Of a stretch of 64,000 nucleotides of DNA, positions 18,067 through 26,017 are shown one piece after another. Both the position numbers and the translations under genes were made by a program. Location of the stretch: the NCBI GenBank assembly GCA_947495125.1, contig CANLXL010000001.1, positions 124,001 through 188,000 of the forward strand, written 5' to 3'. Within the stretch, counting starts at the first letter, position 1. Each line of letters opens with the position of its first letter. The notes under the pieces were generated by a model. The model did not search any database, was not told the origin of the DNA, and saw only the letters and a list, made by a program, of their open reading frames with translations. Origin of the DNA: an uncultured Flaviramulus sp. GTDB taxonomy: Bacteria; Bacteroidota; Bacteroidia; Flavobacteriales; Flavobacteriaceae.

Positions 18067-20181
18067 CTATCTCACCAAAATTTCATCAACAAAAAGCCAG
18101 GAATCGTTGCCTGCTCCCTCATGCCATGACGGAAGTGTTTTGTAGTTTTGAACAACCACCTTTAAAAATTGGGTGTTTGTATCGGGAATATCAATCGTAT
18201 AGGTTTTGATCTCTGATCCATCTCCATACCTTCCTTTTCTGTTAATTTTTAATTCTCCAACTTTCTTAAATCCAGAATTGTTCGTTTTTGAAGCATATAC
18301 AGCCAGTTTTTTAGGATATAAAATCCACTGTGCCACATCCTCCAAACAATTTATAGAAACTTTACTGACTTGTTTTACGGACTCTAAATCTATGGTTGTT
18401 TCGATATCATCACCTAAAAATCCGACCCAGTTCCCATCTCTTAAAAACGTACTACCTTCTATTAAATCGAATAATTTATGAGCTCCGGGGTATTTTTCAT
18501 CGGGCTGTTTCGTAAAATCATATTTTGAAACTTCATGCTTTATCCTAACAAAATCCTTTTCTAATACCGGGCTCGGTAACCATCCTTTTTTATAGCTCCT
18601 GACTTTTAGGGTCACTGCTTTATCTAAAAATATCTTATCGCTATATTTTAAGGACGTTGAATCGGGATCAGTCCCGTCAATCGTATAATAAATATTCGCA
18701 TTTTTAATTTTAGATTTCAAGCCTACAGAAATGGTATCAACAAAAAGGTTTTTATCTGAATCAAAACTTGGCATTTCTAAATGGCTAATCTCAACAAAAT
18801 CATTATCTGCTCCTTTATAAATGGTTGTTCGGTATTTACTTTCAAGCATGGCTAACGATGCATCATCAACCTTTGTTTCCCAAGCATATACTTGCTCAGG
18901 AACCACATGCTCAAAAAAGCTATTTAGTCCTTTATCTGTAATTTCGGTATTATATAAGTTAAGTACTTTTAATGACTTAGATTGTTCAAAATTCTTTAAA
19001 GCCGCATCGGTAATCTTTGTATTGCTAAGTATGAGTTTTTTTAAATTTTTAAATACTTTTAAACCAGAGATCATGTCATCTGAAAGTGCCGTTTTACTTA
19101 AATCTAACTCAACCGTTTGTGTTCTTAACTTCTCAAGTTTTTTTAAGGCTTCTTTAGTGAGTTCCCCTTTAACGAATTTAACCCTCAATTCCGGTTCACC
19201 GGGGACAAGTTTTAATACACTAAACCCAATTTCCTTGGCAGCATTAATATCTTTTAGCGATGCGTGTTTTATTTCTACTTCTTCAAAAACCAGATACTTT
19301 TTAAGTAACTTATTGAGCGTGTCATTTTTAGGAAGATTTACTGTTTTCTCTTTGAAATCAGCATTATTATTGATCCAATATTCTATGAGCCAGATATCAT
19401 CCTTGGTTAACTGAGGTTTACCTTCCGGTGGCATGTGGTTTTCATCCGAGAGTGGTAATAAAAGGCTTTTAAACATGCTACTTTCCATGGCATTCCCTCT
19501 TTCAAGTACGGGTCCATTTTCCCCGCCTTTTAAAATACCATCGGGAGAATTTAAAGATAACTCGCCTTTTCTCTTTGTGGTATTATGACATTGAATACAT
19601 TTGGCATCCAATATTTTAAACACCACGTCTTCATAAATTTTAAGACTATCTATGTGTTCAATGACTTTTGCTTTTTCGGGTGTTTTCGCATAATGGGTTA
19701 GAAAATCGCTTCCATGGGTCAATACACTTCCATAATGCCCTGCGACACTAATGCATACGAGCGTTAATACAAAAAATGGTAAAAATATTTTGTTTATTCT
19801 TTTATCCTCACTTCGGCTGAATAAAAAGAGGCAAGTTATTAAGATTGCGGACGCTATACCTACCCATAAATGTATGTTCAAGGTATTGTCGTCATAACCT
19901 CCTTCGAAAGACAGGAAGTACCCCAGAATACATGCTAAAACGGCAAAGAAAGCTGAAAAAGCAAGTGCGTATTGCACAACCTGTTTCGGATAGTTACGAT
20001 TTAACCGTCCTACAATATCTATGAACAACGTTAAAATGAGCGCACCAATGGGCAAATGCAATATTAAAGGATGGAAACGTCCCAAAAACAAAACTCCTCG
20101 CGAAGCTTCGCTAATACTAAATATAACGATCGCCAGAATAACTAACGATACTATAACATTTTTAGCGTTTAATAATTTCAT
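18067..20181 (-). CDS. Mosaic membrane c-type cytochrome: DUF2231-like + haem + LRR + chitobiase-type Fn3 + discoidin
   Basis: A 704-residue multidomain protein. Residues 9-150 hold about five membrane helices with FHPLILHLPIGALIL, typical of DUF2231. Then a planctomycete-type cytochrome c domain carries one haem-binding CIQCH (195-199) and a possible axial Met in HMPPEGKPQL. Residues about 300-430 are LRRs (LKKLILSNTKITDAALKNF, LKVLNLYNTEITDKGL). These are followed by a chitobiase-type Fn3-like domain (IYYTIDGTDPDSTS) and a discoidin-like domain ending WHEGAGNDSWLFVDEILV. Topology places the haem, LRR and sugar-binding-type domains in the periplasm. It is the last gene of the PSCyt1/DUF1501 cassette, 10 bases after the discoidin lipoprotein. 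It could pass electrons from cassette enzymes to the membrane; no substrate is known. Confidence 0.8.
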   Translation of the reverse strand: MKLLNAKNVIVSLVILAIVIFSISEASRGVLFLGRFHPLILHLPIGALILTLFIDIVGRLNRNYPKQVVQYALAFSAFFAVLACILGYFLSFEGGYDDNTLNIHLWVGIASAILITCLFLFSRSEDKRINKIFLPFFVLTLVCISVAGHYGSVLTHGSDFLTHYAKTPEKAKVIEHIDSLKIYEDVVFKILDAKCIQCHNTTKRKGELSLNSPDGILKGGENGPVLERGNAMESSMFKSLLLPLSDENHMPPEGKPQLTKDDIWLIEYWINNNADFKEKTVNLPKNDTLNKLLKKYLVFEEVEIKHASLKDINAAKEIGFSVLKLVPGEPELRVKFVKGELTKEALKKLEKLRTQTVELDLSKTALSDDMISGLKVFKNLKKLILSNTKITDAALKNFEQSKSLKVLNLYNTEITDKGLNSFFEHVVPEQVYAWETKVDDASLAMLESKYRTTIYKGADNDFVEISHLEMPSFDSDKNLFVDTISVGLKSKIKNANIYYTIDGTDPDSTSLKYSDKIFLDKAVTLKVRSYKKGWLPSPVLEKDFVRIKHEVSKYDFTKQPDEKYPGAHKLFDLIEGSTFLRDGNWVGFLGDDIETTIDLESVKQVSKVSINCLEDVAQWILYPKKLAVYASKTNNSGFKKVGELKINRKGRYGDGSEIKTYTIDIPDTNTQFLKVVVQNYKTLPSWHEGAGNDSWLFVDEILVR

Positions 20182-20191
20182 ATATACGTAT

Positions 20192-20998
20192 TTATTTCAA
20201 TATCCATTCATCCATAAAAAGCCATGCTTTATTTCCTTTGCCTTCATGCCATTCCGGAATTGATTTTATATTATTCACTTCTACTTTAATAGCTTTTACG
20301 TGAGCATCAATATTTATATCTATAGTATTTAATGACGGACCAGACATGCTTTCCAAAGGATTTATCTTCTGTGTTTTACTACTGAAATCGGTACCGTTTC
20401 GAGATATAGAGACTGTGACATCTTCAGGTGGAAAAATCCATGAGCCGGGATCGCTCAAGTATCCGACACTTAATGATTGAACATAGGTTTCTTTTTTAAA
20501 ACGCATAGTTGCACTGGCAATAGTATCGAAACCCAGCCATTGTGGGTCTTTAAAATCTACTATAGCTTTTCGGTTATTATTTAATGTCAAATTTCCAACA
20601 CCTTTGTAAGATTGACTGGCTTGAGAATGCCATACGATCGTATCTATAACCAGTCCTTTTTTATGAAACGCCATTTGAACCACCTCACTGGCTTTCCAAT
20701 CCGGATGAAAGGCTCTGAACTTATATATCCTCGGTTTTGTAACCTTTATAGGCGTCGTATACCTCGAAGATTCTGTTGAAGGAGTTTCTCCATTTGAAGT
20801 ATAGTATATGATTGCCCCTTTGAGTTTCAAATCGGCTGAAAGTGTTGCTCCCGTTATTGAATCAATAAGTTGATTTGTGGCCTCCAATCGCGGTTGTACT
20901 ATCTGAATCTGATCTTGTTGCAAAAACACTTTTTCAGTATCCTCCTTACAATTAAGGCATACCAGCACCAAAACAATCATCATGACATTTAGCCTCAT
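20192..20998 (-). CDS. Lipoprotein with chitobiase-type Fn3-like and discoidin domains
   Basis: Starting at the ATG at 20998 gives MRLNVMMIVLVLVCLNC, a lipoprotein signal; an in-frame start at 21040 would add 14 polar residues. That ATG overlaps the TGA of the upstream NHL gene as ATGA, so the two are translationally coupled. The remaining 250 residues are a chitobiase-type Fn3-like module (AIIYYTSNGETPSTES) followed by an F5/8C-like module ending WHEGKGNKAWLFMDEWIL. There is no catalytic domain. The C-terminal module closely resembles that of the neighbouring cytochrome-LRR protein. It is probably a surface or periplasmic glycan-binding partner of the cassette; the ligand is unknown. Confidence 0.75.
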   Translation of the reverse strand: MRLNVMMIVLVLVCLNCKEDTEKVFLQQDQIQIVQPRLEATNQLIDSITGATLSADLKLKGAIIYYTSNGETPSTESSRYTTPIKVTKPRIYKFRAFHPDWKASEVVQMAFHKKGLVIDTIVWHSQASQSYKGVGNLTLNNNRKAIVDFKDPQWLGFDTIASATMRFKKETYVQSLSVGYLSDPGSWIFPPEDVTVSISRNGTDFSSKTQKINPLESMSGPSLNTIDINIDAHVKAIKVEVNNIKSIPEWHEGKGNKAWLFMDEWILK

Positions 20999-22038
20999 AC
21001 TCTTGTTAATTTTAAAGGATAAGTTTGGCCGGAATTCCATTGTGCCACATAGACACTTTCATCCTCGTCAATACAAACATCATGAGGGTATTGAAAAAGC
21101 CTGATGGTTTGATATAATTCATCCAAATTACTGTTGTTATACATTGGTGCCGTTGCTCCCGGGCAGGAAACCACATTATTATTTTCGTCCATAATCAATA
21201 AAAACCCGGAATCGCTATTTGGTGATTTCCTAGATTTTAATACCGCAAAATAAATGTGATTATTATGAATCACCGGTCTGCAAATTAGGGCTCCGGGGAC
21301 ATCAATAGAAGATAAATATTTGCCATCCAAACTAAAGCGTTTAAGCACATTCATTTCTCGCGCAGAAATTAACAGACAGGGATTGTTTTTATCTCTATTA
21401 TCATAGCAAATACCATGTGCATTTAAAAACTGGTCTTCATTTGTACCTCGTCCTCCAAAAATATTGAGTAACTCCCCTTTATGATTGTAATGGGTAATAT
21501 ATTGATTTCCATAACCATCAGCCACGTAAAAATCACCATTTTCTAAAACGGTGGTTTCCGTTGGTTTAAAAGCGTCTTTGCTTGCATATTTACCTGTTTC
21601 GGAAGGATAATCTACTTCAAAAATTACTTTACCGTCAATAGTTGTTTTTATAATCTGATGTCTTTCGTAATCGCAAATCAATAAAAAATCTTCGCCATTT
21701 TCCTTAACTAAGGTTAAGCCATGTCCTCCGGGAAACTGTGTTCCCCAGGTTTCCAACAACTTTCCTGATTTATCATAAATAATGATATTATTCTTGGTAT
21801 GATTGGTAAGCATTAAGATACGTCCTTTGGAGTCCTGAACCATTTCATGACAATCTTTTACAGGTGTTTTTAAAGGATCTAAATTTCCCCAATTCATGTC
21901 GACCTTATACTTATGGGAGTTGTGCCCAATAATGACATCCTTACTTTTATTGAAAGCAAAAGCATCGCTATACATGGGAGATAGTAAAATTCCCAATGAC
22001 GCACATGACGATTGTTTTAAAAACTTCCTACGACTCAT
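20995..22038 (-). CDS. Tat-exported NHL-repeat beta-propeller protein
   Basis: A 347-residue protein with a twin-arginine signal: MSRRKFLKQSSCASLGILL. Export by Tat suggests folding or cofactor loading before translocation. The body consists of NHL-type blades, for example MVQDSKGRILMLTNHTKN, PGGHGLTLVKENGEDF, LENGDFYVADGYGNQYITHY, DQFLNAHGICYDNRD and YPHDVCIDEDESVYVAQW, so a six-bladed propeller is likely. NHL and peptidylglycine-lyase-like propellers can bind ligands or catalyse reactions with a metal, and His residues at blade starts (GGHG, NAHG, YPHD) recall the metal site of that group. It lies 2 bases after the DUF1501 gene and overlaps the following lipoprotein gene by 4 bases. A role inside the DUF1501/DUF1549 cassette is clear from context, but its reaction is not. 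Confidence 0.78.
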   Translation of the reverse strand: MSRRKFLKQSSCASLGILLSPMYSDAFAFNKSKDVIIGHNSHKYKVDMNWGNLDPLKTPVKDCHEMVQDSKGRILMLTNHTKNNIIIYDKSGKLLETWGTQFPGGHGLTLVKENGEDFLLICDYERHQIIKTTIDGKVIFEVDYPSETGKYASKDAFKPTETTVLENGDFYVADGYGNQYITHYNHKGELLNIFGGRGTNEDQFLNAHGICYDNRDKNNPCLLISAREMNVLKRFSLDGKYLSSIDVPGALICRPVIHNNHIYFAVLKSRKSPNSDSGFLLIMDENNNVVSCPGATAPMYNNSNLDELYQTIRLFQYPHDVCIDEDESVYVAQWNSGQTYPLKLTRV

Positions 22039-22040
22039 AA

Positions 22041-23498
22041 TTACACCAATATATCGTTAACGACATGCCCTGAAACATCGGTTAGCCTAAAGCGTCTACC
22101 TTGATGCTTGTAGGTAAACTTGGTGTGGTCTATGCCCATTTGATGCATTAAAGTAGCTTGTAAATCATGTACATGCATGGGATCTTTAACAATGTTATAT
22201 CCAAAATCGTCAGTCTGTCCGTAAGTGAATCCAGGCTTTACACCACCTCCGGCCATAAACATGGTAAAGCACTTTGGATGATGGTCACGCCCATAAGTCT
22301 TATCGGTCAATACCCCTTGGCTGTAATTTGTTCTTCCGAACTCTCCACCCCAGATTACCAAAGTATCATCCAACAAACCTCTTTGTTTTAAGTCTAAAAT
22401 TAAGGCTGCTGTAGCCTGGTCAATGTCTTTTGCCTGTTTCTCTATTTGATTAGGTAAATCGAAATGCTGATCCCATCCCATATGATACAGTTGAATGAAT
22501 CTTACGTCCTTTTCAGCCAAACGTCTTGCTAGCAAGCAATTTGCAGCATAAGTACCCGGAGTTCTGGAATTTGCGCCATACATTTTAATAATATGTTCGG
22601 GCTCTTCTTCGATATTCATTGTTGTCGGTACCGATGTTTGCATACGGTATGCCATTTCATATTGTGCAATTCTACTATTAATTTCAGGATCACCAAATTC
22701 CTGTTCTTGTTTATGATTTAACTCACTGATGTAATCCAGCATTTTTCGTCTTTCACCACGAGTCATACCTTCCGGATCTTTTAAATATAAAACCGGATCT
22801 TTACCGGATCTAAACTGAACACCTTGGTGCAAAGAGCTTAAAAATCCATTCCCCCATAAACGCGAATATAGCGGTTGAGAAAACGGTCGTCCCGTTCCTC
22901 TGGACAGTAACACGGTAAATGAAGGTAGGTTCTCATTAAGACTTCCCAAACCATAACTCATCCATGACCCAATACTTGGCCTGCCTGTTTGTTGCGATCC
23001 TGTTTGAAAAAAAGTAATTGCAGGGTCATGATTAATCGCCTCGGTGTGCATGGATTTTATAAAGCACAACTCATCAACTATTTTTGCTGTATATGGCATT
23101 AATTCACTTACCCAGGCACGCGATTCGCCATACTGTTTAAACTTAAAATTACCACCCACTAAAGGAAAACGGTCCTGACCGGATGTCATACCGGTTAAAC
23201 GCTGTCCGTTTCTTACGGAATCCGGGAGATCCTGACCTCTCATTTTATTAAGCAGTGGTTTATAATCGAAAAGGTCTAATTGTGAAGGGCCTCCACTTTG
23301 AAACAGATAGATAACACGCTTCGCTTTGGGAGCGAAGTGCGGTAAATTTAACCCGATAGCATCCAGTTGTTCCTTTCCCGACATATTAGAAAAAGGGTCT
23401 AGTAAGGACGCCGCGGCGAGTCCTCCAACACCTAATCCTAATTTCTTTAAAAAATGTCTTCTATTATTATTGATAAAATGTTTGCTTAGTTCTTCCAT
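22041..23498 (-). CDS. Tat-exported DUF1501 protein (alkaline-phosphatase/sulfatase-like fold)
   Basis: A 485-residue protein with a Tat signal, NNRRHFLKKLGLGVGG, followed by AAASLL. The rest is a DUF1501 domain: VIYLFQSGGPSQLDLFDYKP (63-82), MHTEAINHDPAITFFQTG, RFIQLYHMGWDQHFDLP, VIWGGEFGRT and GRDHHPKCFTMFMAGGG. DUF1501 belongs to the alkaline phosphatase/sulfatase-like superfamily, and the conserved Asp/His residues (WDQH, EFGR, GRDHH) look like a metal site. The family has no settled activity that I know of. It almost always accompanies a DUF1549/DUF1553 protein in Planctomycetes, Verrucomicrobia and some Bacteroidota, as it does here (4 bases after that gene). The start is supported by the Tat motif position. 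Confidence 0.85.
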   Translation of the reverse strand: MEELSKHFINNNRRHFLKKLGLGVGGLAAASLLDPFSNMSGKEQLDAIGLNLPHFAPKAKRVIYLFQSGGPSQLDLFDYKPLLNKMRGQDLPDSVRNGQRLTGMTSGQDRFPLVGGNFKFKQYGESRAWVSELMPYTAKIVDELCFIKSMHTEAINHDPAITFFQTGSQQTGRPSIGSWMSYGLGSLNENLPSFTVLLSRGTGRPFSQPLYSRLWGNGFLSSLHQGVQFRSGKDPVLYLKDPEGMTRGERRKMLDYISELNHKQEQEFGDPEINSRIAQYEMAYRMQTSVPTTMNIEEEPEHIIKMYGANSRTPGTYAANCLLARRLAEKDVRFIQLYHMGWDQHFDLPNQIEKQAKDIDQATAALILDLKQRGLLDDTLVIWGGEFGRTNYSQGVLTDKTYGRDHHPKCFTMFMAGGGVKPGFTYGQTDDFGYNIVKDPMHVHDLQATLMHQMGIDHTKFTYKHQGRRFRLTDVSGHVVNDILV

Positions 23499-23502
23499 GA
23501 TC

Positions 23503-25887
23503 TTATCCTTTAACTATGGCTTCGTCAAGATTAAATATTAAACTCGTTAAAATGGTGAATGCATAGGTGTCCTTATCGGAAGTGACCATGATGTCATCAC
23601 CCTCTTTTTCATCAGATTTTGGTATTGCTTTTGCAACTTCAAAATCTTGCTTTGAAGATTCCAAATAGTCTAACAATCTGTTAGTTTCATCTTCATTAGG
23701 GTCGCGGGAGGTTATTTTTTTAAAAATGCTTTTTACTCTGTCGGTGTCATTCATCGCTTGATCGCTCAACACATTCTCGGCTAAATACTTGGAAGCCTCT
23801 AAAAGTTGTGGATCGTTAAGCATCACCAGGGCCTGCAAAGGTGTACTTGTTTTTTGACGTTTAACGGAACAAAGATCTCTTGTTGCTGCGTCAAAAGTTA
23901 TCATAGATGGCGGTGGTACGGTACGCTTCCAGAACGTATATAAACTTCGCCTGTATTTACTTTCTCCGGTATCCATGATATATTTTGTAAGACCTTGCCC
24001 TGATGTTGTTTCTGCCCATAATCCTTCCGGTTGATAGGGTTTAACACTAGGCCCACCTATTTTATCTACCAATAGCCCACTTACTGCCAACGCATTATCT
24101 CTGATCATTTCGGCAGTTAACTTATTTCTCGAGCTACGCGCCAATAATAAATTATCGGGATCCATTTCCAATAATTTTGAAGACACTTTTGCGGTTTGCT
24201 GATAGGTACTGGACATAACCATCATTTTTATCATGGCCTTTGTATCCCAGTTTTTCTCTCTAAAGGTCACAGCCAACCAATCCAACAACTCCGGATGTGA
24301 AGGTAAAGCGCCTTGATTCCCAAAGTCATCAACGGTAGACACAATACCGGTACCATATATTTGTTGCCAAATTCTGTTAATCGCCACTCTGGCCGTTAAT
24401 GCGTTATTCTCATCAAATAACCAATTCACCAATCCGAGCCTGTTTTTTTCAAAGTTATCTCCGAATGCTAAAACAGCATCCGGCGTACCCAAATCAACCT
24501 CATCGGTCGGTGCATCATAAACACCTCTGTTCAAAATGAAAGTCTTCCGCTCGGGAGCATCATCTTTCATCACCATAAGGTTCACTTCTTTAATAGAATC
24601 GGGCATATTAATAAATGCCAAACTCTCTTCGATCTCTTTGGGTGTAATTTTTATATTGGGTTGTGGAATTTCATCGTATCCAATTTGTCCCTTTTCTTTT
24701 ACCTTGTTGAAAAAGCTATAAAAGCTATAAAATTCATGCTGTGAAATGGGATCATATTTATGGTCATGGCATCGTGCACACTCCATAGTCAACCCCAATA
24801 ATGCCGTGGCCGTAGTATTGGTACGATCCATAACATATTCCACGCGGTATTCTTCATCAATCACGCCACCTTCCTGGGTGATTTTATGGTTTCTGTTAAA
24901 TCCTGTCGCCACTATTTGTTCCAAGGTTGGCTCCGGGAGAAGGTCTCCTGCCAGTTGCCATTTTATAAATTCATCATAGGGTAAATTCTTATTATATGCA
25001 TTTATAACCCAATCGCGCCAAGGCCACATGACACGTTCCAAATCATCCTGGTAACCATGGGTATCGGCATAACGTGCAACATCTAGCCAATCTGAAGCCA
25101 TACGTTCACCATAGGCTTTGGAGGCTAGCAGGTTGTCAACCACATTTTCAAACGCATTTTCACCGGTATCCAATAAAAACGCATCAATCTGTTCTGCAGT
25201 AGGAGGTAAACCTGTGATATCAAAAGCAACACGTCGTATTAACTTTTCCTTCGTGGCTTTTGGAGATGGTTTTAATCCTTTGTCTTCTAAACGCTTTAAA
25301 ATAAAATAATCAATCCCATTCGCTGCCCAATCGGAATCTGCAACCTTAGGTATTTCAGGTTTTACCGGAGGGATAAAGGCCCAATGATCTTTCCATACGG
25401 CACCTTGTTCTATCCATTTTTCGAGTACCTTTTTCTCATAATCCGACAAGGTCAGGTTTGAAGCGATCGGAGGCATCACTTTTTCAGGGTCAGGATTATT
25501 AATTTTAGATATTAACGCACTGGATTCCACATCACCAGGAACTATAGCATAGCGATCCAAATGCTCTCCAATGGCAGCATAAGCACCTTCTTTAGTATCT
25601 AATCTTAAACCGCCTTCACGCGTTCCTTCGTCCGGACCATGACACAAATAACAACGGTCTGATAAGATCGGCTTGACATGAAAAATGTAGTCTATAGTTT
25701 CGGGAACTTTGACATCCGACTTTCCTGAACTTGAACTATGCCCAACATTAGATGACGTGTCATTTAAAGACAAATAGTCATCACTGCTTTTACTTAATTT
25801 ATGCTTAATTAGTAATACTAAAACAAAAGGTACTACAAAGTATAATATTAAGGTATAAGCCTTTTTATTTCGTTTTGGTTTATTCAT
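23503..25887 (-). CDS. PSD1-type protein: planctomycete cytochrome c + DUF1549 + DUF1553
   Basis: A 794-residue protein with one N-terminal membrane anchor (about residues 11-28) and the rest periplasmic. It has a planctomycete-type cytochrome c domain with CYLCHGPDEGTREGG, where the haem motif is CYLCH at 79-83, and VMPPIASNLTL as possible axial-ligand region. Then follow DUF1549 (about 185-400, with ADTHGYQDD, EGGVIDEEYR and CARCHDHKYDPIS) and DUF1553 (about 500-760, with RVAINRIWQQIYG, KLTAEMIRDNAL, RRSLYTFWKR and PLQALVMLNDPQ). DUF1549 contains a second CxxCH (CARCHD), so a second haem is possible. This architecture is known as PSD1; its reaction is not established. It heads the five-gene cassette, after a 130-base gap from the GH20 gene. 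Confidence 0.87.
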   Translation of the reverse strand: MNKPKRNKKAYTLILYFVVPFVLVLLIKHKLSKSSDDYLSLNDTSSNVGHSSSSGKSDVKVPETIDYIFHVKPILSDRCYLCHGPDEGTREGGLRLDTKEGAYAAIGEHLDRYAIVPGDVESSALISKINNPDPEKVMPPIASNLTLSDYEKKVLEKWIEQGAVWKDHWAFIPPVKPEIPKVADSDWAANGIDYFILKRLEDKGLKPSPKATKEKLIRRVAFDITGLPPTAEQIDAFLLDTGENAFENVVDNLLASKAYGERMASDWLDVARYADTHGYQDDLERVMWPWRDWVINAYNKNLPYDEFIKWQLAGDLLPEPTLEQIVATGFNRNHKITQEGGVIDEEYRVEYVMDRTNTTATALLGLTMECARCHDHKYDPISQHEFYSFYSFFNKVKEKGQIGYDEIPQPNIKITPKEIEESLAFINMPDSIKEVNLMVMKDDAPERKTFILNRGVYDAPTDEVDLGTPDAVLAFGDNFEKNRLGLVNWLFDENNALTARVAINRIWQQIYGTGIVSTVDDFGNQGALPSHPELLDWLAVTFREKNWDTKAMIKMMVMSSTYQQTAKVSSKLLEMDPDNLLLARSSRNKLTAEMIRDNALAVSGLLVDKIGGPSVKPYQPEGLWAETTSGQGLTKYIMDTGESKYRRSLYTFWKRTVPPPSMITFDAATRDLCSVKRQKTSTPLQALVMLNDPQLLEASKYLAENVLSDQAMNDTDRVKSIFKKITSRDPNEDETNRLLDYLESSKQDFEVAKAIPKSDEKEGDDIMVTSDKDTYAFTILTSLIFNLDEAIVKG

Positions 25888-26017
25888 CCATTTTATAATT
25901 AATATTATTTTCTAAAATTAAAGATTTTTTATCACAAAATAGTTTAAATTATTTCAGTGAAAAATAACACACGAACACCTCAAGACAAGAACCTTACCAC
26001 GAAAAAAAATGCATTAT

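Noticed and set aside
18067-25887. The cassette as a horizontally acquired mobile island
   Set aside because: No integrase, transposase, att-like repeat or visible shift in base composition; same strand and spacing style as the neighbours.
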